Shown here piece after piece: positions 9,928 to 21,386 of a stretch of DNA of 64,000 nucleotides. The position numbers and the translations under genes were made by a program. The notes under the pieces were generated by a model that saw nothing but the letters and a program-made list of their open reading frames with translations, did not search any database and was not told the origin of the DNA. The stretch comes from Romanomermis culicivorax (lineage: Eukaryota; Nematoda; Enoplea; Mermithida; Mermithidae). How positions within the stretch are numbered: position 1 is the stretch's first letter; the number at the start of each line of letters is the position of its first letter. Location: NCBI GenBank assembly GCA_963922205.1, contig CAWUHX010000204.1, positions 186,001 to 250,000 on the forward strand, given 5' to 3'.

Positions 9928-11748
9928 GGTGAATTGCAAAAAAATTCATCATATGGTAAGAAAGATTCATTCATTATGTGAGGAGGATGGCATCGATATT
10001 CAATCGGCGAACTCTCTCATTTTAGCTGTTTTAACCGGTTATGATAATACTATAGTAGTTTTATTGGCTAGTACTCTCTTTATAAATTTACGTGGAATAT
10101 TTTCAATATTCTGAATATTAACTACTAGATGTGAATTCCAGACAAAGGTATATTCCAGGATTGGCCTAATATAGCAAGTAAAGGCCTTTATTTTCAATTT
10201 TGTTTGAATCTTTTGGAATGAAAGCTCTGTGAGCTCATTCATTTTATATACTTGGGCAAAATGTTGAAAGATGCAACCAATGTCGTTGTCTCAGGCTAAT
10301 GATAAATCATGTTTTAATCATTTTCCTAATGATAAACTCGAAAATTTCCAAAGACCGCGAAAAAATTTTTGCGAAAATAATTGGAAAAAATTTTTATTTT
10401 GTCAAATATTCAGATACAGTATCAAAGATCGCCATTTCGTGTGATGAAAAATACTTATGCCAACTAAGTGAAGTAGACATACTAAGAGTTGCAGTACTTG
10501 TATGAAGTATCAACAATTTGAAACCTACGCACCAAAACATACCTGCAAAAGGTTCTACCAGTTGGGGAGTAAACCCCAAATTTTTGGGTTGGAGATACAA
10601 AATTTCTAAAAAAATAGTCGAAAAAATCGATAATTTTAAAATTTTTCCCAAAAAGGGTCAAAAAAGCTACTTTTTTCCAAATTTTTCCGAGTTGGGGGTC
10701 CTTCCAATTATATACAGGTACATATTGCACCAAAATGCACAATTCCTTCCTGGAACCCCAAAGCTTTTTCGCAATTTGACGAAAGATCCCAATATTTTTT
10801 TCGTCAAAAGACTGATTTGGCGAAAAAAAACCAGTACTTGCCATTGCAAATTTACCTTTAGTTTTTATCATTTAACACGTATATTACATTATAATTAGTA
10901 ACTATCAATATTTTGTTCTTTTATTTGATGAAAATTTTCATTTCTCCTGAAAATGTTATTTAAGGAAAAAGATTACGTAAACTTCTCTGACTTTTTGAAA
11001 CGATATTTCTTTTCCTCACGTAATTTGACTTTTCAAAACTCGTGAGAATTTTTGAAATTTCGAGAAATTTTTACGCTTCTCAACTCAGTCTTTTAATCAA
11101 ACTTAGCGTAGTATAGGAATACCTTTTTCCATTTTCAAAATGATATAGGCACGCTTTTTGCGGGAAAAAATCCTCCCCTGATTTTTGATAGAACTGTTCG
11201 AGGAATTACTCTTCCAGCGTTCGAGAACGTTAAAAAATATCTATATCTATGACCTCTAGTTTTGATCACAGAGATCTTAACAGTCTGTGATTCAGGGACC
11301 TTATTCTATTGGGTCGTTTGCTTAAAATTGTTCCACTATTCTGGACAAAACTGCACCTCCAACTCAGAATTTTCCCTTCTTTTTTGCTCAGTTAACGACT
11401 TGAAGGATGTCAGAATGCTTGAATAGCGGGAGAGCGCTTAAATGTGGCATCAATGTGCATTTTCAAGCGAAATACTTGGTGAAAGTGAGGAAGAATTATT
11501 TGGCTTCTTTCTCAATTCGATTCTCCCCAATTGGGTCCATGATCAAAATTTCCCTCCATTCCCATACCAATTTTTCGCTTTAAATTACCCATCGACGTTT
11601 CTATTTGTATTTTTACTTTTGTCTGCCCATATTTGCACTGTAAATATCTACGTGTGTCATTTCTACCAGTTTTACTACAAGTTTTAAATTTTCAGGAACT
11701 GAAGTGTTTCAAATTTATCAACGTAAGAAATAAGAAGCATCGCATAAG
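9928..11748. other. intergenic region upstream of pescadillo, with a LINE fragment
   Basis: Bases 10060-10242 on the minus strand encode a LINE-like C-terminal fragment (TCYIRPILEYTFVWNS, then KFIKRVL), homologous in pattern to the end of the LINE at 4.5 kb. 10550-10870 contains self-complementary AT-rich DNA sharing GTAAACCCCAAAT with 13380-13395. Nothing coding was recognised in 10870-11690. A splice-acceptor-like tttaaattttcag ends at 11695, 53 nt before the pescadillo start codon. Confidence 0.6.
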
Positions 11749-14700
11749 ATGAAGAAAATGTTGAAAAAAGTAATTTTTTACCGAGACGTTTTTTCTCGTT
11801 CGTTTATAGTTGCTATTTCTTTCAGTACGAGCGGGGGGCCGCCGTGAATTACATAACGCGCAAAGCTGCCTTACGAAAGCTTCAATTGAGCTTGAAGGAT
11901 TTTCGGCGACTCTGTATTCTGAAGGGAATTCACCCTCACGAACCTAAGCATAAAAAGAAGGTCAACAAAGGTAGTACGGAAATTAAAACCTGGTATTTTG
12001 CAAAAGACATTCAATTTTTACAACACGAACCGATTATTCAGAAATTCAGGGATTATAAGGTAACGAACTTTTCGAATTTTTCGCAGCAAATTGTTGTGCA
12101 TTTTCTGTTTATAGATTTTTCTTCGTCGTTTGACACGCGCTAGAAGTAAAGGTGTTAAAGATGAAATCGTTAAACTCCACGATAATAAACCGAAATATAA
12201 ATTAGACCACATTGTAAAAGAAAGGTAAAATCACGCTATGACCGATTGTATACGATTGTGTATACGAATTATTCATATTTACGGTTTTGAAGATTTGAAA
12301 ATTTTTTATATCCACTGACATGAAAATTTTGAACAAAAAATTGCAAATTCCTTGATTATTGTAAGTTGTTTTATTTGAATTATTTTCAACTTTTATTCGA
12401 AGTCCCTAATTGGCCCATTTTGACACTCATTTCATAGGTATCCTACGTTTATTGACGCCATCCGCGACTTGGACGACGGTTTATGTCTCTTGTTTTTGTT
12501 TTCGCGTTTACCACGAAGTTTGAAGGTAACGACCGAAACCGTACATTTGTGTAGAAGACTCACGGTCGAATTCATGCATTATGTTATCGAAGCTAGGGCG
12601 CTGAGAAAAGTAAAAATATAAGCGTTCAAGAAAAATTCGTCCTTTTACTTCTCGTTGTTTAGGCTTTCATTTCAATTAAAGGAATTTATTATCAAGCCGA
12701 AATCATGGGTCAAACTGTAAATTGGATCGTAGCTCACGAAAGATCCTTGTGTGTAAGTTCATCCGTTTCCTTTATGCCCTAACACAATTTTGGTTCGTAT
12801 TGTGGACTTTTACGAAACGTTTATATTCGACAATGAATTCAATAACTCCGTTTCAAAATAGATTTTTTTTTCTGATTGATCGGTCGACTTTTTCGATTGA
12901 TACCAACATCGTTTTATTGAGTACTCATAACGAGTCAAGCGTTTAGTATCCACGTTTATTTTTTTAGGCCGTGTCAGCTATCGATTTTGGCGTCATGGCT
13001 ACATTTGTCGAATTCTACACGACAGCCTGCAAATTTATCAATTTCAAGCTGTTCCAAGAATTGGGCCTACACTATCCGCCTCAGGTTACTAATCTTTACT
13101 CTTGCTATCATTGGATATACCTTTTATTGGTGTATTTGTTATGAATGCATTCAGATGAAAATACCTGTAAGATCTCCGGTCGGTTTTGGGCAGACTGCCC
13201 CTTAGGGAGGGGTATGACGGGTATTACCCCTACCGGAAATCCTAAGGATTGATTACTGTGTGCCTAATTTCAGAAAAAAATGGCGTGTTCAGTATACATT
13301 TAGCTATGCTATCACCGAAAATGTTCACCTTTATCCTACCTGAAAATCTGACCTTGAGGAACTCTGGTTTTGGGTGAAGGGTAAACCCCAAATTCGTTGG
13401 TCGCGGTACCCAAAAAAGCCGAAAAATTTTTCTCCAAAAAGGCCGTAAATGTGACTATATATCATCGCGATATTTCAGCTAGGAAAAGTTCAAAGCGATG
13501 CGTGCGAAAACGGCGACTCAGAAGCCACGCAAGAACGCTTATACAGCTTGAACGAGACGTTAAAGAGAAATGTGGCCAGTACGAGCAATGAAATAATCGA
13601 ACCTCTGCCTGACCAATTTCCGGACGAAATGGTACTTATCCGTTTCATAGTAGATGTTTTTTGGAATTCGAACGTTCAATTTTTCGTTTTAAAGTTTATA
13701 TCTAGAAGAACTTTCTAGAGTTCGTGAAAATCTCGATGAATCTGCATAACTTGCATGAGCGTATTTCCGTTTTATCGAAAAGTATTATGATTCGATTTCA
13801 GACCCAATTAGTTTTTGACAAAAATCAAGTTCTGGCGTTATGTATGTAATGATTAATTTTTTAAGAGTTCATTGAGTCATCAGGACGAGGCTGCGAAAAT
13901 AAGCCGAGATCGACAGCGTCAGAAACGCTTATTTGAGAAATGTAAATTTTTTCTGTCGCGCGAAACACCTCGGGAATCGTTAACTTTCGTTATTAGGTAT
14001 GAACTGTTCGTTTTTATCGGTTTAGTTAATCATTAGCCGTATTGAAGGAAAAGTTCTATCGCTCATCGATTAAAAATTATTGAGATTCTTCGAAATTTTA
14101 TCTGTACCTAACTCTGAGTATTCTGTAGAACTTTAGCGGAGCATGTAAAATTGGTTTATGAATTTTATCTGTCAGGTTTTCCTGATTGCATCCTTCATAT
14201 TGGTAGAATAACTTGACTTTGTTCATGGCCTGCTCGATTTTGGAAGGTACAAAAGTTGCGTTCTAGTCTGTCACTAATGTCAACGAAAAACATCGGTCCC
14301 GTTCAGTTCTTGGTACCGGTTGTGAAATGTCAGCTTATTTTGTTCCCATTTCAGAATTTAACCGGTTTATAATGTTCCTGGTGACCGTTGCACCCCTAAT
14401 TTTTTCAACGTTTTCTATTCGTTTCTCGACTTGCGTAGTAAACTTGAAACGTGACAATTTTTTCAGGAGTTGTGGAGGTACAGTATCGTGGGAAAAAACG
14501 TTCGCCTACGGTTCAAGTTACGACGAAAATGATGAAACTATAACGCATCAGATAATCGACAGGCCATCCTTACCACATAAACCTTTTTTGTCGAGGTTGG
14601 TTTTTTCTGTTTCTCCTCCATTGTGTACATTTTCAGGCTATTTTTCTAGACGATACGTTCAGCCGCAGTGGGTCTACGATTGTTTGAACGCTTGTATGCT

Positions 14701-15669
14701 TCTACCGGTGGATAATTATTTGCCGGGAGCTGTTCTACCTCCCCATTTATCGCCTTTTGTCGAAACCTCAGCCAACGAGTACGTTCCGCCGGAGCAAATT
14801 GCTTTGTTGGAAAAAAAGGGAGAAGGTATATTTGTATATCATGTTTTGCAAAAAGAAATGATAGTTGAGCAAAGAAGGCTCATGATAGCCAAACGTATTA
14901 AGTAAATTTCCGACAAGTACTTGTTGATCGTGGGTTTTTTGCTACGTGATCGTGATCCATAGGGAGTTCTTTATTGTTACTTTCTTTTGCTTCCTCGTCT
15001 GCGATTGTCATCTTCAAAAATTTTCGCAATTTACTAATTTTTAGACGTCAGCGCACTTACCACTTACATTAAAACGACAAATTCGAAAAATGAAATTAAA
15101 GCGGAAATTGTGGACGATGTTTACGAAGAAAAAGATGATAGCGTCGAAAACGAAATCACCGACGAAAATCCTGCCGAAAAAATCTCAACGGACAAAGTTA
15201 GTCGAGGAAAAATCGCATCGAAAAATAATTTATTGCACAAATCGCGTGTGGAAACGTCCGAAAATAAAAAGTTGCGCGAAATGATGATACCGAAAAAGCA
15301 ACGGCGCGTGTATCAAAAAATATTAAAGAAAAAGAAACATATTAATAGAGAAGTAAGTAACCCTGCGGACGATGTTGTTGTTGTGTCCCACGGTTTAATG
15401 AAGCATAACCTAGAATAAAGATTGCTGTGAAGGTTTAGCTCGTATCACTCACGTGTAGTCAGAAAGTATTCCAAGATTCATAATGATACATTATAACATT
15501 ACTTCGAGAAAGCAAGTTGTATAAAATTTTTATATATTCATAGCGGAAAATCTTGTTGATGTACGATCAATTATATTTCGGTTCTGTATATTTGTATTTC
15601 ATATTTTAGGCCCAAACCTTGATCGAAAAGCGCGAAAAGATTGAAAAGCGGAAAAATAAGAAACAGTGA
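11749..15669 (+). CDS. PES1: Pescadillo homolog (PES1), ribosome biogenesis factor, 12 exons
   Basis: Nucleolar protein of the PeBoW (Pes1-Bop1-WDR12) complex, needed for large-subunit rRNA maturation. Exons fitted by homology and GT/AG borders: 11749-11769, 11826-12059, 12115-12224, 12438-12609, 12663-12752, 12968-13084, 13479-13631, 13884-13996, 14467-14595, 14650-14825, 15045-15352, 15610-15669. They sum to 1683 nt, an exact 560 codons plus TGA (the human protein is 588 aa). The pescadillo N-terminal domain (about residues 8-250) has [44 protein letters not shown] and [13 protein letters not shown] domain (about 315-420) has [28 protein letters not shown] and LPPHLSPFV. The tail is acidic, then Lys/Arg-rich ([14 protein letters not shown], ending in [13 protein letters not shown]). 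Seven of the eleven introns exceed 200 bp; intron 6 holds a repeat. All phases agree, so the gene looks intact. Confidence 0.96.
13170..13395. repeat. dispersed repeat in pescadillo intron 6
   Basis: Matches 17120-17335 in the same orientation: shared words in order include gggaggggtatga, gattgatcactg-like, gcctaatttt, catttagcta, and cctgaaaatctgaccttg. Non-coding, and it does not disturb the exon borders. Confidence 0.65.
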
Positions 15670-15698
15670 TGTTGATTAGTGTGCAAAATTTTATGTTG

Positions 15699-15704
15699 AA
15701 TAAA
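15699..15704 (+). terminator. pescadillo polyadenylation signal AATAAA
   Basis: Canonical AATAAA 30 nt after the pescadillo stop codon, followed by a T-rich stretch. It supports 15669 as the true end of the gene. Confidence 0.75.
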
Positions 15705-17527
15705 ATTTGTTTAAAATGTCATGCTTCTAAAGACATGCAAAGCTTACTCATGATAAATACTTTTAACTATGTTCCAGTGAAGTTTACGCCTGCTCATTTT
15801 AATGATTGAGCTTTTAATTTTGTTGGAGTGTATGATCTTTGTGGATGAAACAAATAGTTATAACCCAGGACATTCTTGTTTTAAATGAATTTTTGTAGCC
15901 GCAGTCTGTTTTTTATGTATAAGATGCTTCCAAATTGAAAAATGGTTAAAATCAGGATTATCGTCCGGATCCTTCACACAAAGCGTTTACAGTAAAATTC
16001 TTCACTCAAAAAATTGCTAAAGGTTAAATGAGTACACTATTAAATTTATAGTCCGAAAAGAAATTCAGTAGAAAATCGTTAAAATATGGAACAGTTCTAC
16101 CAGATTTTAATATTTATAAACATTTTAGAAAAACAAACTAAAGTAAGGCTAACCAGTTGTAATTGTGCACTCGAAACTAGCTTTTTTGCGTATACTTCAG
16201 GAGAAATTTCATTGTATTCTGAATGATCCAGGCTTGAAACCGAGTCAATGATTTCTTGCAGTCATCAAATGTACTAGTGAAATGCAATGAAAATTGCTCA
16301 TTGAATTGTTGAATGAATGAAACCTGTCTCTTTTCATTTCGGAAATGAACCTGTTTTATTGTTTTTCAAGTACGCTTGCCACCATCCGTTAAACTTTAGT
16401 ATTTCGAACGGTGCGACCAGAGTTCCGTTAAGGCAAAGTATGTCCTCCTAGGACATACCTTTGTCTTAAGACAACTTTTTCGTGGTGAAGCTTACGTCTC
16501 ATCTTAAGACATGTTCATCAGGAACGGGCCTGAGATGTATGCTCCTTCCATGGTTTACATTTGGACATGATACTTTTAATTGCGAGTTCATGAAGGATTT
16601 GGAAGTAGGTATTCACCTGTTAAAAGAGTTCAACAAAAAATAATTGGTTTTGTATTGCTTTTTAAAACCCGGAAAAACAAATTTATATTTTTGACTGTTT
16701 TCTGCTCAAAGATAACCATTTTAAAAATCAAAAATGACCATTCTCTGTCCAAAAATTGACAATTTTTTTCGTTCAAAAGTATGGAATCTCTATGGCTCTC
16801 ATATGGCTAGCCTTCATACCTGTGGATGGTTTGTCAGCCTAAGGGGGTAAACTAGTTTGTCTAAGAAAATCCAAGCAGAGGAAACTTAGAACGGCCGAAA
16901 TCGTTTGGTAATAACTGGACTCCTGTCAAAAAGGGTAAGTAGAGCAGCTTCTGGGTTTAAAAGACTTGCTCGTCTGCCCAAAATCCATGAGTAGTAAATG
17001 AGGCTCCTTTAGGCTTGGTAAGCGCAATACATACCCCTACCATACACACCCTATGCACGGGCTTTAGCAAAGGGAGTTCTTACGGCACTTCCTCCAATTA
17101 AATCTATGTTTTCAGCCTTATTTGAGCCAAAATTGATACTTGGCAGCAGACTACCCCATGGGGAGGCGTATGAGAGGGGTTATTACTCCCACCTAAAGAC
17201 CTTAAAATTGATCACTGGTTGCCTAATTTTGAGACAAAATAACGTGTTTAGTGGACATTTAGCTACACTACCCCCGAAAATTTTCAATTTTACCCCTACC
17301 TGAAAAATCTGACCTTGGGGACCTCTGCTTGACAGATTCTTTAGTCTAGTTTTTCGCTTGTCATAACGTTCGATGAAGAATCTTTTTGTCCTTTAAAAAG
17401 GGATTGTACCTCCAAGTGGCTCGAAGGAGATTTGTATTTTGAACTAAAAAATCATCTGATTCAGTTTATGGTGAATTTCATATTGACTCGCTTTTCATCC
17501 GTAATTTTTTTACATTGTCGACTTCAG
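15705..17527. other. intergenic spacer between pescadillo and the next gene
   Basis: No gene recognised. It contains a short perfect hairpin around 16438-16465 (gtatgtcct ... aggacatac), two nearby CTTAAGAC words, and at 17120-17335 the repeat shared with pescadillo intron 6. ORFs here are short and lack splice support. Confidence 0.6.
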
Positions 17528-17543
17528 TGCCATTCAACAGCCC

Positions 17544-20500
17544 ATGAATGTCATCAAAGTTCCAACACACCGGCGCAAGTGCAAGAAACGTATGACGTCT
17601 ACGAGCCAATTGCCGCAAAGCATCATGTGCCGTTTGGACGCTAACGCCAATCCTATGCTACAACGTTATTTGATCGACGTCAATAACGCTATGCAACAAC
17701 GAGGAGGCAAAATGACGTCGGAAGGCATGGAATCGCCGGCGTTTTTCAACGAAACTTTGTCCAAGAAACACCGTGATGATCACGCCACCAAGTATAGAAC
17801 TCCACATCGTTCTGTCACTGTATTTAAAAACAATATGCTTCAAAACAACCGTTGATGCACTTTTGCTGTAGAACCATTGTCTACGAAATGTTTGATTAAC
17901 CGTACCTAGTTAACTTGCTCAGTGTGCCTGTAAAAAGAATTTTCTAACTGAACTTTATGCAGTTTTCAAAACTTTTGATTCATTTCAGTTATAAAAAACG
18001 ACAAAGATAAATTAATACTCAACTTCTTTAAAAAAACTCCAGATACTTACAGTCGATTATTCCAAAAATTAAGATTGAAGGTTATGAGAAGAATGAATAA
18101 AATCTAATGCAACAATTAGGTTTTTATCGATAATTTTCGCAGCATTCACCACAAATCTTGAAAACGATTTGCGAAGGGAAAAGTCACAGCTTTGACGAAC
18201 ACTTTAAGCGATTCTTTCTTTAACTATTGAGCAGTCTGTGTTGCGGTATAACTTTTTGATACGGCAGATATTGACTTCTTGATTAATCAATTATATTACG
18301 TAACTTCTTTGCTTGGTTTCAACCTGCCTGCTCCGAGTTTTTAAATATTTTTATTCCAAATAATTTCCAGAAACGTTCGCACGCGATAGTTTCCCGCTTT
18401 ACTCGCTCGACTTCTCACTCAAATTAAAAAATTCTTTACATCACTGATAGCTTTTTGAGTTATTGTTGTTCGATGTACTTGACTTTAAAAACCAATCATG
18501 TTTTTTAATGCTTGCATAAACTGGGTAATATCAGCCCTGATAGGTTAGTATAAAAACTTCAAGCATGTAATCAGGCCTGTAGGCAGGGGGTTGGGGGCCA
18601 TGTTCCCCCGTCGAAATGTTTCAAGAGGCAAAGGTTGGTTTTTCTTCAAGAAAACATCAAGTCAGAAACGCCAATTCTACAGTAAATTGAGTGAAAAAAA
18701 TGTGTGGACCCCCCTCCCGAAAAAAATCCCCGTTACAGGCCTGCATGTAATCATTAGAATATTAGTTGGTAAGACCTTTCGTGTTTATATACAACTGCAA
18801 ATCTTTGCTCATTACAATTTTGAAGCAAAAGTTTCATGGCATCGAACCAGGAGTGATTTCGTAGTTGGGACGTGCTACAACAAATCGGAAAATTTTTCAT
18901 CTGATGCGTCGACGATAAAGAATTCATCTAATTTTTCATCGATATATTCACAATTAAGTCAGGAGCGACATTTAGAACGCAAACAATACTCAGAAGTTTG
19001 TTAAGCTATTTTGGAAAAAATCTGCGACGATTTTTTCCTTAAATTTGAATTATTTTGATGGCGTATTCTATGATTCAGACTTCAGAACGTCAACATTATT
19101 TGCTACGACCACAATATTTTTAGCTCGATGATTATGAAAATTATCACTATATTTTTTCAGTCATCACCATCATGCCAATCAAACCCCACCTGGAAAATCT
19201 AAACCGCATCAATCGACCTCGAAGAAAAAATTGATCGATCCGTCTGTGGTTCTGTTCGGCAAAAGTCGTTTTGCTCATCGTGTCGGAATATTCGCCAAAA
19301 CTTACAAATGCAGCGATACTGTAGCCAATTTAGCCACCGATTTACCTTGCCCGGCTACAACGAGGAAACGAGCCTTTCCAAACGAGGATGATTTCGAAAG
19401 TAAAAGTTTAGATCCCGATTTAGCAAAGTTCTTTCCTGTTTGACAGTCAAAAAAAACTATTCCTTTGAATATTCCTTTCAATATTTAGCTAATGAACATG
19501 ATTTCGATGCAATTTTGGCGTCGTCGAAAAAACAGTCTACATTTTTGCGTAAGGAAACCGACGATTTCGTAGCACAACAACAATCGCCAACGATTAAAAA
19601 TCGGAATTATCAATATACGAACTCCGGCCGTTTTGGATTGAATCACGCCAACCGACATGATGTGCAAGCTTTCGAACCGCCATTGACGAAATGGGATCAA
19701 CGACCGTAATTGATTTTTCGTTATGTTAAAACGCAAAAAATTTTTGTTTCCTAGAAAACAGTTTGGTGAACAGAGTGTGTATGATCAATTTTGTTTTTGT
19801 GTTAAAATCATTCTTGGATTTACTGAACTTTTAGAAAGCCTGGAAAAGTAGATGAATAGTCCAGGCCTTAAACTGCATTATCTTAAAAATACGGTTCACA
19901 AATAGTTCCTCTATTTTAGTCAGGATATTATGAAACTTTGACAACTTTGCACCTTGATCAATTGTACAACGTATAGATGATTCAAAAATTAGACTGTCCT
20001 CATAATTGTAATTTTTGATCATCTCGTGAGATCTTATCTGCGCTCTTCCCATTAACTTTGTATAAAAAAATCAATTTTTCCAGCACGTGTTCGAAAAACA
20101 ATCGCAGTCCAGGTGTAAATACGGTCAGCGAATGGAGCGCCGGTCTGACACCGGAAAATAAGCCCTCTTCCGTGAACAAAGAAGCTTTACCGACGGTCAA
20201 CGTCGAAGAAATTGATATCCCCGATAAAGTTGTCGAACGTATAGTATCAATTTTGCCTCTTTGGCGAACAAGTGAGTCATTACTAAAAATATCGACATAC
20301 GAAGAAACAATAATATTTACTAGTGTTTTCTGCATTATCCGGTGTCGTATGAGCTGAATTTTCCAAGATTTATCTCGCTTCACATTTTTGAACCAAATTT
20401 TGAGTGAAATAAGTTTTATGACTTAATCTGTTTATTTATTTAAAAAATATTTTAGGTAAATTTTGAATAAGAACACGAAAACAACATGTCAATAGAATTT

Positions 20501-21386
20501 TGGAACAAAACTTGAACTATTGACTTTGTACTTAATTGTTCTACGTTTTCCTATATCCTTGAAATCAACAGTGAATAGACGTCAATCCTTGTTTTTCATC
20601 CTTCTTGATCTTGAACATCTTTCGCCGTGTCAGTTCCATAGTTTCACGGCAAAAATTTTCCAGGGGGTCCCTTGACTTTTCATTGGGGTTTATTGAGCAA
20701 AAAAATATTATCATATATAATATCTGTATCAAAGGTTATCAAAAATTGTTCCTTTAAAAAAAGTCAAGATTTTTTCCGATTAAAGATTATCCCGGATCTC
20801 AGGCACCGGAATTTACTCCCCACTACCTAAGTGAATCTACGGTCAGCTCAAAATATATTTCTTTTCTCGCAAAAATTCTTATTTAATCGTTTAGATTCAT
20901 ATTTCAGAAAATCTTTCGAATGTAGAGAATTCATACTTTCGAGATGCTCTAAACTTTTCGTTATGCACAGGGACTGGTTTATCGATCACCAAACGCATCT
21001 CTCGTCATTTATACACTAAAATGTTGCAAACGAATCCGGAACTTCTTCGTCAATCGAAAGATTTCGGCACTAATACGTTGACCAAACATATGCAAGGAAT
21101 AAATTCTCGATCGAGAAATTCTACGTCTGCTCATTTCTGCGTTGAACCTCGACAAGTACTGCCTCAGCCGTCATTTTTCAATTTGATCGGCGACAATGAC
21201 GATCAATCGGACGAATTTCATCTAGTTGGACCTGACTTTATGGCCCAATATCAGGAAGAAAACCAGACTTTTCGGCCGATCGATACGACTTTGAATACGG
21301 ACGACGATTTTCAGTTGAATTTAGATGCTATCGTCGGTAATGTAAATTTAGATATCTCGGCTAGTCCGTTTTTTAGACAATTTTGA
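17544..21386 (+). CDS. unidentified five-exon gene, basic/disordered protein of about 456 aa
   Basis: Not recognised. Exons chosen so that frame and GT/AG borders agree: 17544-17791 (acceptor at 17527, ATG 17544), 19161-19399, 19489-19705, 20084-20271, 20908-21386 (TGA). They total 1371 nt, exactly 457 codons. Codon use and GC content match the pescadillo exons and differ from the AT-rich introns. The N-terminal third is basic (THRRKCKKR), then a four-His run, a motif IDPSVVLFGKSRFAHRVGIF, a Ser/Asn/Gln-rich middle, a predicted helix IPDKVVERIVSILPLW, then YFRDALNFSLCTGTGLSITK, and an acidic C-terminus ending in DISASPFFRQF. No membrane span or catalytic motif is visible. It could be a nuclear or RNA-associated scaffold, but that is a guess from composition. 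Intron 1 (1369 bp) and intron 4 (636 bp) each carry a hAT-type element with target duplication. A further upstream exon is possible if 17527 is a cis-splice site. Confidence 0.6.
18572..18743. mobile_element. 172-bp hAT MITE in intron 1 of the unidentified gene
   Basis: Inverted ends CAGGCCTGTA (18572-18581) and TACAGGCCTG (18734-18743), flanked by a perfect 8-bp duplication CATGTAAT at 18564-18571 and 18744-18751. The ORF running through it is accidental. Confidence 0.88.
20637..20841. mobile_element. 205-bp hAT-type element in intron 4 of the unidentified gene
   Basis: Ends CATAGTTTCAC (20637-20647) and the complement of CGTAGATTCAC (20831-20841), flanked by GTCAGTTC and GTCAGCTC (7 of 8 identical). 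The first 40 bp are related to the left end of the 8102-9927 element (CACGGCAAAAATTTTCCAG, then ggtccc..gacttt). Confidence 0.7.

Noticed and set aside
10394-10898. Three overlapping 85-129-codon ORFs on both strands
   Set aside because: Open on both strands at the same place in self-complementary AT-rich DNA; no domain and no conserved-looking residues.
16438-16465. Short hairpin gtatgtcct...aggacatac as a possible small RNA gene
   Set aside because: Stem is under 12 bp and isolated; no miRNA-sized arm or other RNA signature.
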